The notes beneath the pieces were generated by a model. That model made no database searches. It was not told the origin of the DNA and saw only the letters and a program-made list of their open reading frames with translations. Positions 12,253 to 24,750 of a stretch of 64,000 nt of DNA are shown piece after piece. Every line of letters starts with the position of its first letter. Position 1 is the stretch's first letter. Source of the stretch: Leptodactylus fallax (lineage: Eukaryota > Chordata > Amphibia > Anura > Leptodactylidae). The translations under genes and the position numbers were made by a program. The stretch lies in contig CAMRHE010000028.1 of the NCBI GenBank assembly GCA_947044405.1, positions 10,584,001 to 10,648,000 of the forward strand, written 5' to 3'.

Positions 12253-12866
12253 GCTAACCCGTGGTGGTGACAGCTGAGTATGCCTGGGGAAGGAGATAGA
12301 CTCCCTTTAAGGAGTCAAATGTTGTCAACCAATCAGAGAAGACAAATTGATAGCGACAAGAAAAATCCTTCTCAAAGTCCAAAATTCCGCTGGAGTTAAA
12401 GTGATCTAATTGCAGTGATGCAAACAATGTATGTGCCAACCTCAGCTGTGGGGAACTGCTCTGACAAGTTTTACTGCTATTTAATCCAAATCCTCTGTGG
12501 ACGGACACATGCCGCACGTATAGAGGACGACAATCCTCAGTGTAATACTTGTATTTACAGAAAGTGCAATGTCAATAGTCCACGTCCTACAAGAACAAGC
12601 GAGAAGCAGAAGAAAGTACGGCAAGAAAACGACAACCTACTGCGGCAACACGAGGTGTATACAATGTGGTCAGCACATTACACAGCAAAGCACAAGAGGG
12701 GTATTCAATATGGCAGGGTATAAAGTGACATTGGGCATCTGCACCACATTTGGTGGTTATCATGTAAAAGAGCAGTGCAGAGATACACAGGTGGGGCAGG
12801 TGATAGGAAACACAATTCTCAGCTAATCCAAAGAAATGTATCAGAAGTATCTTAATTATCATCATT
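12253..12866. other. Unassigned sequence upstream of the LINE
   Basis: No gene recognised. Several overlapping short open frames around 12415-12865 on both strands lack motifs. The segment near 12700-12830 (AGTGACATTGGGCATCTGC, GTGGGGCAGGTGATAGG) is not repeated elsewhere in the window. Confidence 0.45.
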
Positions 12867-15800
12867 ATTATGATGGCGCCGCTGGAGTGGCTGCCTACTA
12901 CTGCAGCTCTGAGACTCTCTATCTTATCTTTCTTTCTTTGTCTCGTTTTTTACCTCTCTACTTAAGGACTTTGCACTATGAAGAAACACACACAAAGACT
13001 TGGACCCTTGTGATACTTTTTTTTTGCGTTTATCTGTCTTTTTGTTCTGCTTGAAAATGGGATCTTTTGTGTATGCAGACAATTCCTTTGTCTATACAAG
13101 AGAGGAACTTCTGCAGCTTAGAGACACAGCAGGACGGCATACCATCTGGTCACACATCCCCCGCGAGCTTTGGAGAAAGAAAAAGCGGGTGAGGGGATGC
13201 AGAGCTGGTACTCTTCAGAGGATTAAAAAGAGGCGTTACCGACCAGCTGTTCCCTCCATCATCATGGGCAATGTGAGATCTCTTGCAAACAAGATGGATG
13301 AACTAACAGCGCTCACCAGGCATCATCAGGAGTTTCGGGCGTGCAGCATGATGCTACTTACAGAGACTTGGCTCAATGAAGTTACTCCTGACCCTCTGAT
13401 CTCCTTGGATGGTTTTAAACTCCTTCGGGCAGACAGGACAAGGGAGAGCGGTAAGAGGAAAGGAGGAGGGCTGGCAATGTTTGTGAATAATAGATGGTGT
13501 AATCCTAGGCACATTGTGATTAAGGAGCAAACTTGCTGTGAGGACATTGAACTATTAGCTGTGAGCATGAGACCTTTCTACCTACCAAGGGAACTATCGC
13601 ATGTCATCGTGATAGGTGCATATGTCCCCCCCTCTGCGAAAGCTGACACTGCCTGCGAGGTCCTACAAGCCACGCTGAGCCTTCTACAGGCCCTCTTTCT
13701 TGTGTCGGGTGATTTCAACCATGCCTCTCCATCATCCACACTGCCCAGTTTCACACAGTATGTAACCTGCCACACAAGAGACAACAAAACACTGGACTTG
13801 TTCTTTGCCAACGCGAGGGAGGCATATAGCTCATCAGCCCTACCGCCCCTGGGGAGATCGGATCACAACCTAGTACATCTCCGACCTGTGTACAAGCCAC
13901 TTGTACGTAGAGAACCAGCTGTCACTCGCACAGTGAGGATATGGTTCGAGGAGAGTGATGAGGCTCTGAGGGATTGTTTTGACACAACCGCATGGGAAGT
14001 TCTGCAGGATTCTTATGGAGAAGACATAGAAGGACTCACACACTGCATAACGGACTACATTAATTTTTGTGTGGACAACACAGTACCCACAAAAGTGGTG
14101 AGGTGCTTCTCCAATAACAAACCATGGATTAACTCTGATATAAAAACACTACTTAAGGAGAAAAAGATGGCATTTAGGACAAGAGATAAGGAGGGGTTGA
14201 AGGAAGTACAAAAGGAGCTGAGGCATCTAATCAGGCAAGGAAAAGCCAGTTATAAAGAAAAAATGGAAAAGCAAATGGAAAGAAAAGACATAAGGGGGGG
14301 TCTGGGAGGGGCTTAAGTCAATTTCGGGTCATAAACAGTCTGTCTGCCAGATTGAGGCAGATGTTAATTGGCTTAATGAACTAAACCTATTCTTCAACAG
14401 ACTTGATCACACACCAGCTCCTCCCACCCCAGCATGTCCTTCAGCTCCCCCCACCACAATGACTTCTCCCCATGCGGCCACTTCCCAACAGACCAGTAAA
14501 TCCAGAAATCCGTCTTTATCTGGCCACAGTCTGACCTTCACACGGGCCCAGGTGAGGAAGGAGATGAAAAAGATCAAGGCGAGGAAAGCCGGAGGGCCAG
14601 ATGACATCAGTGCAAGGCTAATTAAGACTTGCGGGGACCAGCTGTGTGGTATAATTACATATATGTATAATATGAGCCTGAGGCAGGAAATAGTCCCTGA
14701 ATTATGGAAATCTTCTTGTGTGGTACCAGTTCCAAAGAAACCCCACCCTATGGACCTCAATGACTACAGACCTGTAGCACTGACATCCCACCTGATGAAG
14801 ATGTTGGAGAGATTGGTTCTCACACATCTTCGCCCTCTAGTGAGCCCCGCTATGGACCCACTCCAGTTTGCTTATCGGCGGGGCATTGGGGTAGATGATG
14901 CCATCATTCATCTTCTGCACAGGGCTCTGTCTCACCTGGAGAAACCAGGGAACACAGTGAGAATAATGTTCTTTGATTTCTCCAGTGCTTTTAACACCAT
15001 ACAGCCCAGGTTATTGAGGGACAAGCTGGGCCTTGCTGGAGTGGACCACCACCTCTCCAACTGGATCCTAGACTACCTCACAAATCGACCTCAATACATG
15101 AGAGCTCAAGACTGTGTGTCAGGTACCGTGATCTGTAATACGGGGGCACCTCAGGGTACGGTTCTCGCCCCTTTCCTCTTCACACTGTACACTGCAGATT
15201 TTAGGTGCAACTCATCCAGCTGCTACCTACAGAAGTATTCTGACGACTCTGCAATAGTGGGTCTCATCACAGATGATGATGATAGGGAGTACAGAGAACT
15301 GAATCAGGATTTTGTGGACTGGTGCCACCAGAACCACCTGAAGATTAACGCGGGGAAGACCAAGGAGATGGTGGTAGACTTCCGTAAAGGCAGAAGCCCT
15401 CCTAAACCAGTGGACATCCTGGGGACGGGCATCGAGATTGTGAACACCTATAAGTACCTGGGTTTGCTCCTTAATAATAAGCTGGACTGGGCAGATCATA
15501 TGGAGGCCCTGTACAGGAAGGGCCACAGCAGGCTCTACCTGCTTAGGAGGCTGAGAGCCTTTGGAATCCGGGGGGCACTTCTTAGAACTTTCTTCAACTC
15601 GGTAGTGGCATCAGCCATCTTCTTTGGAGTGGCCTGCTGGGGGAGCAGTATATCAACCAGGGACAGAAATAAACTTGACAAGCTGATTAGAAGGGCCAGC
15701 TCTGTCCTGGGGAGCCCACTGGACCCAGTGCAGGTGGTGGGTGACAGAAGGATACTGTCCGTGGTGAGCTCCATGCAGAAGAAGAAGTACCATCCCATGC

Positions 15801-16134
15801 ATGAGACTGTGATCGCGCTGAGCAGTACTGTCAGTGACCGACTGCTCCACCCTAGGTGTGAGAAGGAGCGCTATCGGAAGTCTTTCCTCCCCACCGCGGT
15901 TAGGCTGTACAACCAACACCGACCTAAGTGGAGATCATTACATACAGAGAACTGAAATATCTCTCTGCCTGTTAAATCCCCCCCCCCCCCCGCTACTTCC
16001 TATATGTCTGTCGGCTATCAAAGTAATGCCTCTTACCTTGGAACATTCCTGTACATGTTGTATTTGTATTTGTATCTGCTTATCTTTGCTGCTGTAACAC
16101 ACTGAATTTCCCCATTGTGGGACTATTAAAGGAC

Positions 16135-16165
<31 letters not shown>
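12867..16165 (+). mobile_element. Nearly full-length L2-clade LINE (non-LTR retrotransposon)
   Basis: About 3.3 kb. The 5' end is a GATGGCGCCGCTGG leader, followed by one long protein-coding region with endonuclease then reverse transcriptase, a short 3' untranslated region ending CCCCATTGTGGGAC and TTAAAGGACTATT, and a (TTA)n tail. This order and the 3' tail fit the L2/CR1 group; L2 clade is favoured by the conserved DFRKGR and YKYLG region after the polymerase motif. No separate upstream ORF1 is evident. A target duplication could not be assigned because both flanks are ATT-rich. Confidence 0.9.
13057..15955 (+). pseudogene. LINE endonuclease-reverse transcriptase, broken by one frameshift
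   Basis: The protein would nick target DNA and copy the element's RNA in place. The likely start is the ATG at 13057 (AAAATGGG context); an upstream in-frame ATG at 13000 lies in a hydrophobic, leader-like stretch. Endonuclease (about 13255-13900): NVRSL, LTETWLN with the catalytic E, GGGLAMFV, SGDFN, and the SDH triad end at 13858-13866. Reverse transcriptase (about 14550-15500): KAGGPDDIS, DYRPVALTS, FDFSSAFN with the first catalytic Asp, GAPQGTVLAPFLF, and the YSDD active site at 15236-15247 (usually YADD). These are followed by LKINAGKTK and YKYLG. The first frame closes at 14316 and the second opens before 14459. The shift lies at a run of seven G (14294-14300); the frames line up if that run were one base shorter. 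Otherwise the catalytic residues are present, so the copy is young or recently inactivated, unless the G run is a sequencing error. Confidence 0.88.
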
Positions 16166-16166
16166 A
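16134..16166. repeat. (TTA)n tail of the LINE
   Basis: Simple ATT repeat at the 3' end of the LINE, then AATAATAAAAGG. Such tails are typical of L2/CR1-type retrotransposition. Confidence 0.85.
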
Positions 16167-16211
16167 ATAAAAGGTTATTGAGCGCCAAGAGGTCAAAAGA
16201 AGTGTCGGGTG

Positions 16212-16655
16212 TTAAAGTGGACCTTTCACCACCTCCAATAAGTCCAGTTTTTACATCATTTAATAGCCCCCTCCATCTAATTCCGGCACAGTTGTAATTT
16301 TTTCTCTAGCCCCCACCATTTCCGAGCAATCAATGCTGTTAGTTTTGGCGCCTGATATACTATTTAGATTCTGTACTGTCAGGTGGGCGGTGTCAGGCAG
16401 GAGCAGACACGGAGGTGTGATTCTGATCTCTGACACTGGCTGCCTCTGATCGGAGGTCTGAATCACGCCCCCTTCCTGACACCGCCCACCCGACATTACA
16501 GATCTGAAATAGCAAATCAGGCACCAAAACTAACTGCGCTTGTTACTCAGGAATGGTGGTGGTGAGAGAAGAAATTCCAACTGTGCTGGAATCAATGGAG
16601 GGGCAGCTATTAACAGATGCTAAGAACTGAAACTAGTGGAGCTGGTGAAAGGTAA
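16212..16655. mobile_element. Foldback family A, full copy
   Basis: Left arm: GGACCTTTCACCACCTCC, CCATCTAATTCCGGCACAG, CCCACCATTTCCGAGCAAT, ACTGTCAGGTGGGCGGTGTC. Right arm, inverted: GACACCGCCCACC, ACTCAGGAATGGTGGTGG, CTGTGCTGGAATCAATGG, GAGCTGGTGAAAGGT. The arms are about 190 bp around a spacer near 16400-16470 that is itself partly palindromic (AGGTGTGATTC and GAATCACGCC). TTAA occurs at 16212. Non-coding. Confidence 0.8.
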
Positions 16656-17095
16656 TTTTTGACAGATATCACAACAGTTTGATTAGATCCCTTTAGGTGA
16701 AACATTTTTTCACATGGGTTGATGATCAGACAAAGAAGAGCACCAATCGGCCTACAAATGGGCAACAATCATTGTTTGTGGTCATCGCATCTCTCCGTGC
16801 AAACTGGTGATCTACTATCAATGTGAACTGTATGAGACCGAGCGAACATATCAATGACTGTTTGCCCCCTACCAGCTTACATTGGACACTGTCCCTCTAA
16901 ACAAGTGCTTGACTGACTTATTAGATCATTCATTGGCACATTTTATGGGCCTGATAATTTTTCCCTGTAAAAGGACCCAAACTTTTCAGGCAGCAATATG
17001 GATGGTATGACAGATTCTGATTCTGATTCTTTCATCTTTCAGAAAAAAAGTTTCTAAAGAACCACGTACCATATAAAATATGTGCACATCCATGT
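16656..17095. other. Dispersed-repeat debris, no gene
   Basis: Contains a segment (about 16700-16980) with CAATCATTGTTTGTGGTCAT and GGGCCTGATAATTTTTCC, recalling the stretch at 61900-62030 near TAATAGGGCCCTAA. Probably an old DNA-transposon remnant; boundaries unclear. Confidence 0.35.
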
Positions 17096-17358
17096 TTAAA
17101 GGGGTTATCTGACCTTTTCTTTAGGTTTAAGAGAGCTGCAGATGGGGCCAATAACAAAAAAAAGAATTTTACTCAACTCTTCTTGGTCCACCACCGGGGC
17201 CTGTGATTGGCTGCAGGGTCACCTGGCACAAATGGGGCATCACTGATGAGGTCATCCGGGGGACCTGCACACAGATGACTGGACTGCTAGAGAAGGTAAA
17301 GTTATGGGCCCTATCAGCAACACTCCTAAACCTTAAATGAGTCAGACAACCTCTTTAA
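17096..17358. mobile_element. TTAA-type MITE, about 260 bp
   Basis: The left end TTAAAGGGGTTATCTGAC is matched by the right end GTCAGACAACCTCTTTAA, giving an 18-bp inverted repeat with TTAA at both limits. Non-coding. TTAA targets suggest mobilisation by a piggyBac-like transposase (inference). Confidence 0.75.
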
Positions 17359-17413
17359 TGTCATCGAAAATGTGTAGAAGGTCCAACGGTTACGCTACGA
17401 GATTACGCTTAAA

Positions 17414-17599
17414 TCGGCGGACTTTTCTCTCCACTGATATCAATATAAAATCGTCGGAAACCCGGCAGACCCCATTATAGTCTATGGGGTCCGCAGGTTT
17501 ACTTGGGTAACCGTTTTTTTAGGAGGACAGGGTTTCCATCCTTCAGGTCCCCAAGCGGACCCGAAAGATGGAGACCGAGTGCTAGTGTGAACCTAGCCT
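17414..17599. mobile_element. Partial copy of palindromic family C
   Basis: Carries CCCATTATAGTCTATGGGGT, GTCCCCAAGCGGACCCGAAA and the tip GTGTGAACCTAGCCTTAG, all found in the complete copy immediately to the right. It represents roughly the right half of an element. Confidence 0.65.
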
Positions 17600-17959
17600 T
17601 AGCCCCGTTCACATCTGTTTTCGGGTTTCCATTCGGGGAGTCCGCTTGGGGACCCCCCCCAAACGGAAACCTATGCGCATAAAAAAGCGGTTTACCTGGG
17701 AAACCCGCGGACCCCATAGACTATAATGGGGTCTGTGTGGTTTCCGCTCGGTTTCTGCACGAAACATGCAGAGAGGAAAGTGCTGCTTGCTGCTTCGTGC
17801 GGAAACCGAGCAGAAACCACACGGACCCCATTATAGTCCATGGGGTCTGCGGGTTTCCCAGGTAAACTGTTTTTTTATGCGTATAGGTTTCCGTTCGGGG
17901 GGGTCCCCAAGCGGACTCCCTGAACGGAAACCCGAACGCAGATGTGAACCGGGCCTTAG
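17600..17959. mobile_element. Palindromic foldback element, family C
   Basis: An almost complete inverted repeat: CCCCGTTCACATCTG on the left and CAGATGTGAACCGGGCC on the right, then GGGTTTCC, AGTCCGCTTGGGGACCCCCC, CCATAGACTATAATGGGGTC and CGCTCGGTTTCTGCACGAA, each present in inverted form across a centre near 17780. The arms are about 175 bp with only a short loop. Non-coding. Other pieces of the family are at 35971, 38643 and probably 10770, 11328, 25560 and 57560. Confidence 0.85.
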
Positions 17960-18744
17960 TTGTGCATCAATCCAGAAGAAACAAAGCTTGGGTTTAAGTG
18001 ATTGCTACAAAGTTGCGAAGTTGATTTTTTTTTTTTTTTCTTTTCTGACCAAATGTTGTATATAATGCAGAAATGAGGTTTAGACATTTGTTCCCACCAC
18101 ACCCCTGTAATGTCCCGGCCCGTGGCTATATAGAGTAAACTTTACACGATATCAATTCTGGAATATTGTCTGCACCAATTTTTTGGAAGGTTCCCCAACA
18201 TATCAATTGTGATAAGAACACTATCTATGTATCCCACCTGTTTTCCATGCAAAATTGTCACTCCTATAACTTTAATGAATATTCCTCTAAAACACCAATT
18301 CATAAATAACATAACAGTAAAAATTTTACAACAACCACAACCATAGAGACGCGATCTGCGGGACAATCTGACTACTATACGGGACAGATCGGTCTCCAAG
18401 AAAGTTTCGTTCTTTGATGTGACATATCAAGAATTTTAATTATAGGCCGTGCAGAAACGTACAGGGAACAATAGAGGTAAAAACAATCTTTATTAACAAA
18501 CCGTCAACTGGTTGACTTCAGGGAGGGTGGTAGCGAATGGATTTCACATATCTCTCCTACACTCCGCTGCAGGGAATGTGACTTAATAGGATCTCACAGC
18601 AAGACTGGAATGTTCTACTGCTGGCACATTACTGGAGCCAGCGCTCTACAACTAGTGCACAGGTGACTTAACCCATCACCATCCAGCACAGATCTGTATC
18701 TACATATCCGGGCTGTAGAGTCTTGGGTGGAGTTGAAGTCATAG
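17960..18744. other. Unassigned sequence with a poly-T tract
   Basis: A T run lies at about 18024-18039. Short open frames near 18142-18399 have no recognisable features. The segment 18440-18560 (AATCTTTATTAACAAACCG) resembles the tail of a dispersed element but is not matched elsewhere in the window. Confidence 0.4.
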
Positions 18745-19150
18745 TTGGAAAAAAGTTAACAAAGTTATTTACGGTTTCAAAATAGAATGATTAATTATTT
18801 TAAATTTTATGACATAATTATTAATATTGTATATTTAATTAGATCTACAGTTTGTTACATATTTACTGCCATAGGAATCAATCACTGGATTATGAATGAT
18901 ATAAAATTATTGTATAATTAGATGTGTAGTTTGTTACATATTTACTGTCATAGGAATCAATCACTGGATTATGAATGCTATTATAGAATTATTAATATTA
19001 TATAATTAGATGTATAGTTTGTTACATATTTACTGTCAGGAAGCAATCACTGGATTATTAATGCTATTATAGAATTATTAATATTATATAATTAGATGCA
19101 TAGTTTATTACATATTTACTACTATAGGAATCCATCACTGGATTATTCGT
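18745..19150. repeat. Tandem repeat of about 80-88 bp, AT-rich
   Basis: Four copies marked by AGTTTGTTACATATTTACTG or a close variant at about 18848, 18927, 19015 and 19101, each followed by AATCAATCACTGGATTATTAATG or similar. A single related copy (ATACATAGTTTGTTACATAT) lies at 25900-25925, so the tandem unit is part of a dispersed element. The left edge has GAGTTGAAGTCATAGTTGG, and 26020 and 33820 have comparable GGAGTTGGAGTTGG or its complement. Confidence 0.75.
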
Positions 19151-19647
19151 GTATGAGCTAATGCCAGCTCAGGATAAAACTGACAGGAAATTGACAGGCT
19201 TTACTTTAGTTATTTCTCACTTTCTCAGTGTGAGTTCTCTGCCGCCGCTATCTGAGCAGCTTTCACTGTCTCTATCCCAGCAGGAAGTCACAGCACGACC
19301 CTCAGTCTGAACTACAACCAGCAAATCAGCTTTGTGTATACAACGACTTCTCTCCATATTAGTCTACAGGAACCTCTTATAGTTATCGCTGCTCCCACTA
19401 CAAAAGTCTCAGCAGCCAAATTAAATAAACCGTGCAATATCTATTTACCGTGCAAACACATGAAAAACATTGTGTCATGTTGTCTTCTAACCACAACCAA
19501 TGTTCATAGGCCCTTGTTAGGGTATACAGACATCACAGAGGAGGGACCCCAGCTCAGAACCACACTCTACGAGCCATGGGCCAGCACCAAAGTAGGTCTG
19601 GCCATACATACAAGATAGCTGTCAGTCAAATGATTGGCTGACAGGTA
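19151..19647. other. Unassigned sequence
   Basis: No gene, array or inverted repeat recognised. A 94-residue open frame at 19334-19618 has no motif. Confidence 0.4.
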
Positions 19648-20117
19648 CAGTAATGTGCAAAAGTTTTAGGCAAAAATGCTACAAAGCAAGATTGTTTTAA
19701 GAAATAGAAGCATTAATAGTTTATTTTTGTCAATGAAGAAAAAAGCAAATGCCATCAATATTTGGAGTGACCTTTGCTCTTTGCCTTCTTCTTGGTACAG
19801 ACAGGTTTTGGCAGAACTGGCCAGGGAAGTTGTTCTTGCCATCTTGGAGAACTAAGCACAGATCTTCTGTGGATGTAGGCTTGCTCCAATCCTTCTGTCT
19901 CTTCATGTCATCCCAGACAGACTGGATGATGATGAGATCAGGGCTATATCTGTGGGGGCCGTATCATCACTTCCAGGACTCCTCCCCCAAAGGGCAAAGA
20001 TCATGTCAAATATTAATGGCATTTACATTTCTTTTTTCTCCCATGACTTCATAAAATGAACGATTAACCCTTCAATTTCTGAATTTTTCCACATGCCTAA
20101 AACTTTTGCTCATACTG
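19648..20117 (-). mobile_element. Deleted Tc1/mariner element (family T1), 470 bp
   Basis: TA flanks both ends (19646-19647 and 20118-20119). Tips: CAGTAATGTGCAAAAGTTTT on the left and AAAACTTTTGCTCATACTG on the right. The minus strand keeps only the transposase C-terminal region: a YSPDL segment corresponding to the third catalytic motif, then VWDDMKRQKDWSKPTSTEDL. Where active Tc1 transposases read PDLNPIE, this copy reads PDLIIIQ, so the catalytic Glu is replaced by Gln. It shares its deletion with the copy at 27872, so both descend from one non-autonomous source. Confidence 0.82.
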
Positions 20118-20247
20118 TATCTCACCCGACACCCCCATATACATTCACGTTCACCTGCGCAGTGCAGGTGTCCTGAAGGGAATGAGGAGAAAATCTGCTG
20201 GCTCTTTTTATCTACCCAGAAACATCTGCTGTCAGAAGCCCCTAGAT

Positions 20248-21837
20248 CAGTGATGGCGAACCTTTTAGAGACCGAGTGCCCAAACTGCAACCCAAAACCC
20301 ACTAAATTATCGTAAAGTGCCAACACGGCAATTTAACCTTAAATTAACCAGAATCTATTTTATAGTGACCGTGCAATGTTATTACAGCCTGTAATAATAT
20401 CACATGTCTGCTATAAAACAGATACCGTGTGATATAAATAGTGAAGGGCCCCCATACAGTACAATGTGCTCTGAAGTGGCCTCCAGAATATATGCTCCAG
20501 AATGGCCCCCACACAGTATTATATGCTCCAGAGTGGCCCCCACTCAGTATTATATTCTCCACAGAGGCCCCCGCACAGTATTATATGCTCCACAGAGGCC
20601 CCCACCCACATTATATGCTTCACAATAAGCCCCCCCCCCCCCTCACACACAGTAGTATATGCTTCACAGTGGGGCCCCACACAGTAGTTTATGCTTCACG
20701 GTGTCCCCCATGCAGTATTAGATGCTTCAGTGTCCCCCCCACACAGTATTAGATGCTTCAGTGTCCCCCCCCCACACAGTATTAGATGCTTCAGTGTCCC
20801 CCCCACACAGTATTAGATACTTCAGTGTCCCTCATACAGTAGTATAAGCTTCAGTGTCCCCCATACAGTATTAGATGCTTCAGTGTCCCCCCCACAGTAT
20901 TAGATGCTTCAGTATCCCCCATACAGTATTAGATGCTTCAGTGTCCCCCATACAGTATTAGATGCTTCAGTGTCCCCCCCCCCACACAGTATTAGATGCA
21001 TCAGTGTCCCCCACACAGTATTAGATGCTTCAGTGTCCCCCACACAGTATTAGATGCTTCAGTGTCCCCCCCACAATAGTAGATTCTTCAGTGTCCCCCA
21101 TACAGTATTAGATGCTTCAGTTTCCCCCCCCACACACAGTAGTAGATGCTTCAGTTCCCCCCCCCCCCACACACACACAGTATTAGATGCTTCAGAGTCC
21201 CCCCCCCCCACAGTATTAGATGCTTCAGTGCCCCCCCCCCACAGTATTAGATGCTTCAGTGTCCCCCACACAGTATTAGATGCTTCAGTGTCCCCCACAC
21301 AGTATTAGATGCTTCAGTGTCCCCCATACAGTATTAGATGCTTCAGTGTCCCCCACACAGTATTAGATGCTTCAGTGTCCCCCACACAGTATTAGATGCT
21401 TCAGTGTCCCCCCCACAGTATTAGATGCTTCAGTGTCCCCCATACAGTATTAGATGCTTCAGTGTCCCCCCCACAGTATTAGATGCTTCAGTGTCCCCCC
21501 CACACAGTAGTTTATGTTACTTACCTTGTCCCACGAAGAGCGTCCTCCTCCTTCTTCTGTTCACAGGCGCTGATGAATGACGTCATCGCGCCTGCGTCGG
21601 GGCAGAGGTCACACTCTGCAGTCAGTGTAGGCCGTGGCTCCGCGGACTGCGGCCTACAGTGACCACTTTCAGCTGTATGTAGATTTTCACATACAGCTGA
21701 AAGAAGCGATCGCTCACCAACCAGGAATCCTGTACCGGATTCCCTGTTAGTGAGCGATCATGGCGACGGCGTGCGTGCCAACTCAGAGGGCTCTGCGTGC
21801 CCTCTCTGGCACGCGTGCCATAGGTTCGCCATCACGG
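20248..21837. mobile_element. Non-autonomous hAT element with internal minisatellite
   Basis: The 8-bp direct repeat CCCTAGAT lies on both sides (20240-20247 and 21838-21845), the length expected of hAT insertions. Terminal inverted repeats: CAGTGATGGCGAACCTTTTA on the left and TAGGTTCGCCATCACGG on the right. The sub-terminal region also has inverted features (GGCACGCGTGCC; CGTGCCAACTC). There is no transposase. About 1.07 kb of the 1.59 kb is a minisatellite. The right flank has a self-complementary block, TACAGCTGAAAG...CTTTCAGCTGTA, near 21668-21704. Confidence 0.9.
20440..21512. repeat. Minisatellite (CAGTATTAGATGCTTCAGTGTCCCCC-type) inside the hAT element
   Basis: About 36 copies of a 27-33-bp unit. 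There is a gradient: the left copies read ACAGTATTATATGCTCCAGA or CCACAGAGGCCCCC, and the right copies settle into ACAGTATTAGATGCTTCAGT followed by 5-10 C. Variation is mainly in the C-run length, pointing to slippage plus unit duplication. The GTGGGGG strand on minus is G-rich. Open frames here are artefacts. Confidence 0.92.
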
Positions 21838-22102
21838 CCCTAGATACATCAGTGCATCTAATGTGTATAGGGTCCTAAGAGCAACTTCAGGTCTTGTGGT
21901 TGAGGCCCACTCATTATCTAAGAACTGACTGCACAAGGTTTTGGGACTTGGATCCTGCTCTGAAGCTTATTTTATAGATGTCTTCACCATTTTATCACAT
22001 TGCTGTTTACAACACTTCTGACATCATCAAATATGGAGCTTCTCTGCCCCAATGTAAATTCTATTACAGGTTCCCCTATGAACCATGTGCCAGATGTCTA
22101 TA

Positions 22103-23115
<1,013 letters not shown>

Positions 23116-23241
23116 TTATAAAATAGCGTCCTTCATCAGACAAAGCCAAAAAACCCAAGCTAAAGGAGCGGATTTTAACTCTTCTTACGCTGGAAAGTTC
23201 AAACAAGGTTGGTTTCTTTATTTTCATCCCATAGAACCCCC

Positions 23242-23471
23242 TTAAAGGGGTGGTCTGGGTGATATATATATTTTTAAAGAAAAAAAATGAAGAATACTGT
23301 TACAAAAAAATAAATAGTCTCCTCAAAGATCCCCTGCTGATCTTGCCTGGGTTGCCCCTCTGTCTCTGCTTCCTGGTCCTCTCTTCAAATAGGAAACAGC
23401 ACTCAGTATTGGGGGATGGGATTATAATTCTTTTATTAAAAAAAAACATATTGACCAGACGACCCCTTTAA
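23242..23471. mobile_element. TTAA-type MITE, about 230 bp
   Basis: Ends TTAAAGGGGTGGTCTGGG and GACCAGACGACCCCTTTAA are inverted repeats with TTAA limits. The interior is A-rich on the left and C/T-rich in the middle, with no coding sequence. Confidence 0.72.
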
Positions 23472-24750
23472 ATTCTGCTTTAGTGCTCCTCCTCCGCCTC
23501 ACTAGTAAGATATTGAGCAGCTGCCCCAGAGTAAATCTTAACTTTTCCCATAAAGCACTGCAGCAGGAATAATGGCGAGCAGCAGCGGCCTCAGCACATC
23601 TGGCAGGCGGCGCGTTATTAACTTTATATCTATTTATTGCAACATTTTCTCATTTCCTTTGCTTGTATTAATGGTGACTTATTATATGCGCTTTAGATTT
23701 GTAGCAGACCCCAATGACAGAGGCCTAAGATATACGCACAGCTGAATAAACCCGTCACTGCAGACCCTAGCAGGTACTTTTAACTATTTTAGAGAAAGTA
23801 AAATTGTTCTTGCCTGGAGCCCAGCCAAGCCTGAATATGGCCGAGCAATAAATCGGATTTACTAACCTATAGAAAACATAGAACAAAGTATAGAACCATA
23901 AATAATGGGAGGGTGATAGTTTTCCCAGGCTGGAGGCCACATCCAGTCAGGCTTATACCTCACGAGTATAATAATATATTCCACCTACAGCTCAGCAAAT
24001 AAACCGCATTGTTCTATTGTTTGTGCTCAGATCTGATGTCAGGGCGACTGCTGTAACTGCGGCTGGAAGGAAAGACAATGAGCCGGGCTGTTATATATTA
24101 TATTGTATGTCATTGCTATGGATCTATATAGGTGTATATGGGACACACAAGGGCCCTATACAATGCCCAGACTGCACTAAAACATAGAAAAAATGACTAT
24201 TATTTGTTTAATAACAGAATCTATAAAAGTACAAGAAATTCCTATAATTTATATAAGTCCTAAAAAATACTGAAATATCAAAAATGTAAAAAGTAGACTA
24301 TTTGCTTAATATTTAGGGGCTGGAAAGTCCTAACCCTGTTTTGTATCCAGCCATTATATCTGTCTGTGAGAAGTACATGTGATGTCACCAGCAGTCTCAC
24401 CCTACAGGGGCTGGTACTTACCTCTCCTAGAGTCCTTATTGCTAACGTATATACTTTATCCCAAGGACGATTACCTGTAAATCCCCATACAAAAAGTTCA
24501 AGTTCCTCGGCCCATACACTGCATAGTTTGGCTTCACTTTATCTCATTGCTAACCAACCGACCAAGTATGCAAGTATCATTTTTTTTTACTTCCTAATAT
24601 AATGTACATTTAAAGGATTATTTCTATCTCGGCCAATCATAGCCAAGATGAGAATAGCTGAGCGGTGGACTTGTGGAAACAGTGGAGCGGCGCAGATCTA
24701 CGCTGCTACTGTTACTTCCAAAGAGGTAGATGGAAGATACAGAAACAGCA
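23472..24750. other. Unassigned sequence, about 1.3 kb
   Basis: One of the longer stretches without an evident repeat. I see no convincing exon: open frames are short and no paired splice signals stand out. AT-rich from about 24080 to 24320. Confidence 0.4.

Noticed and set aside
12415..12865. Overlapping small genes upstream of the LINE
   Set aside because: Frames on both strands overlap and lack motifs; LINE elements of this group need no such gene.
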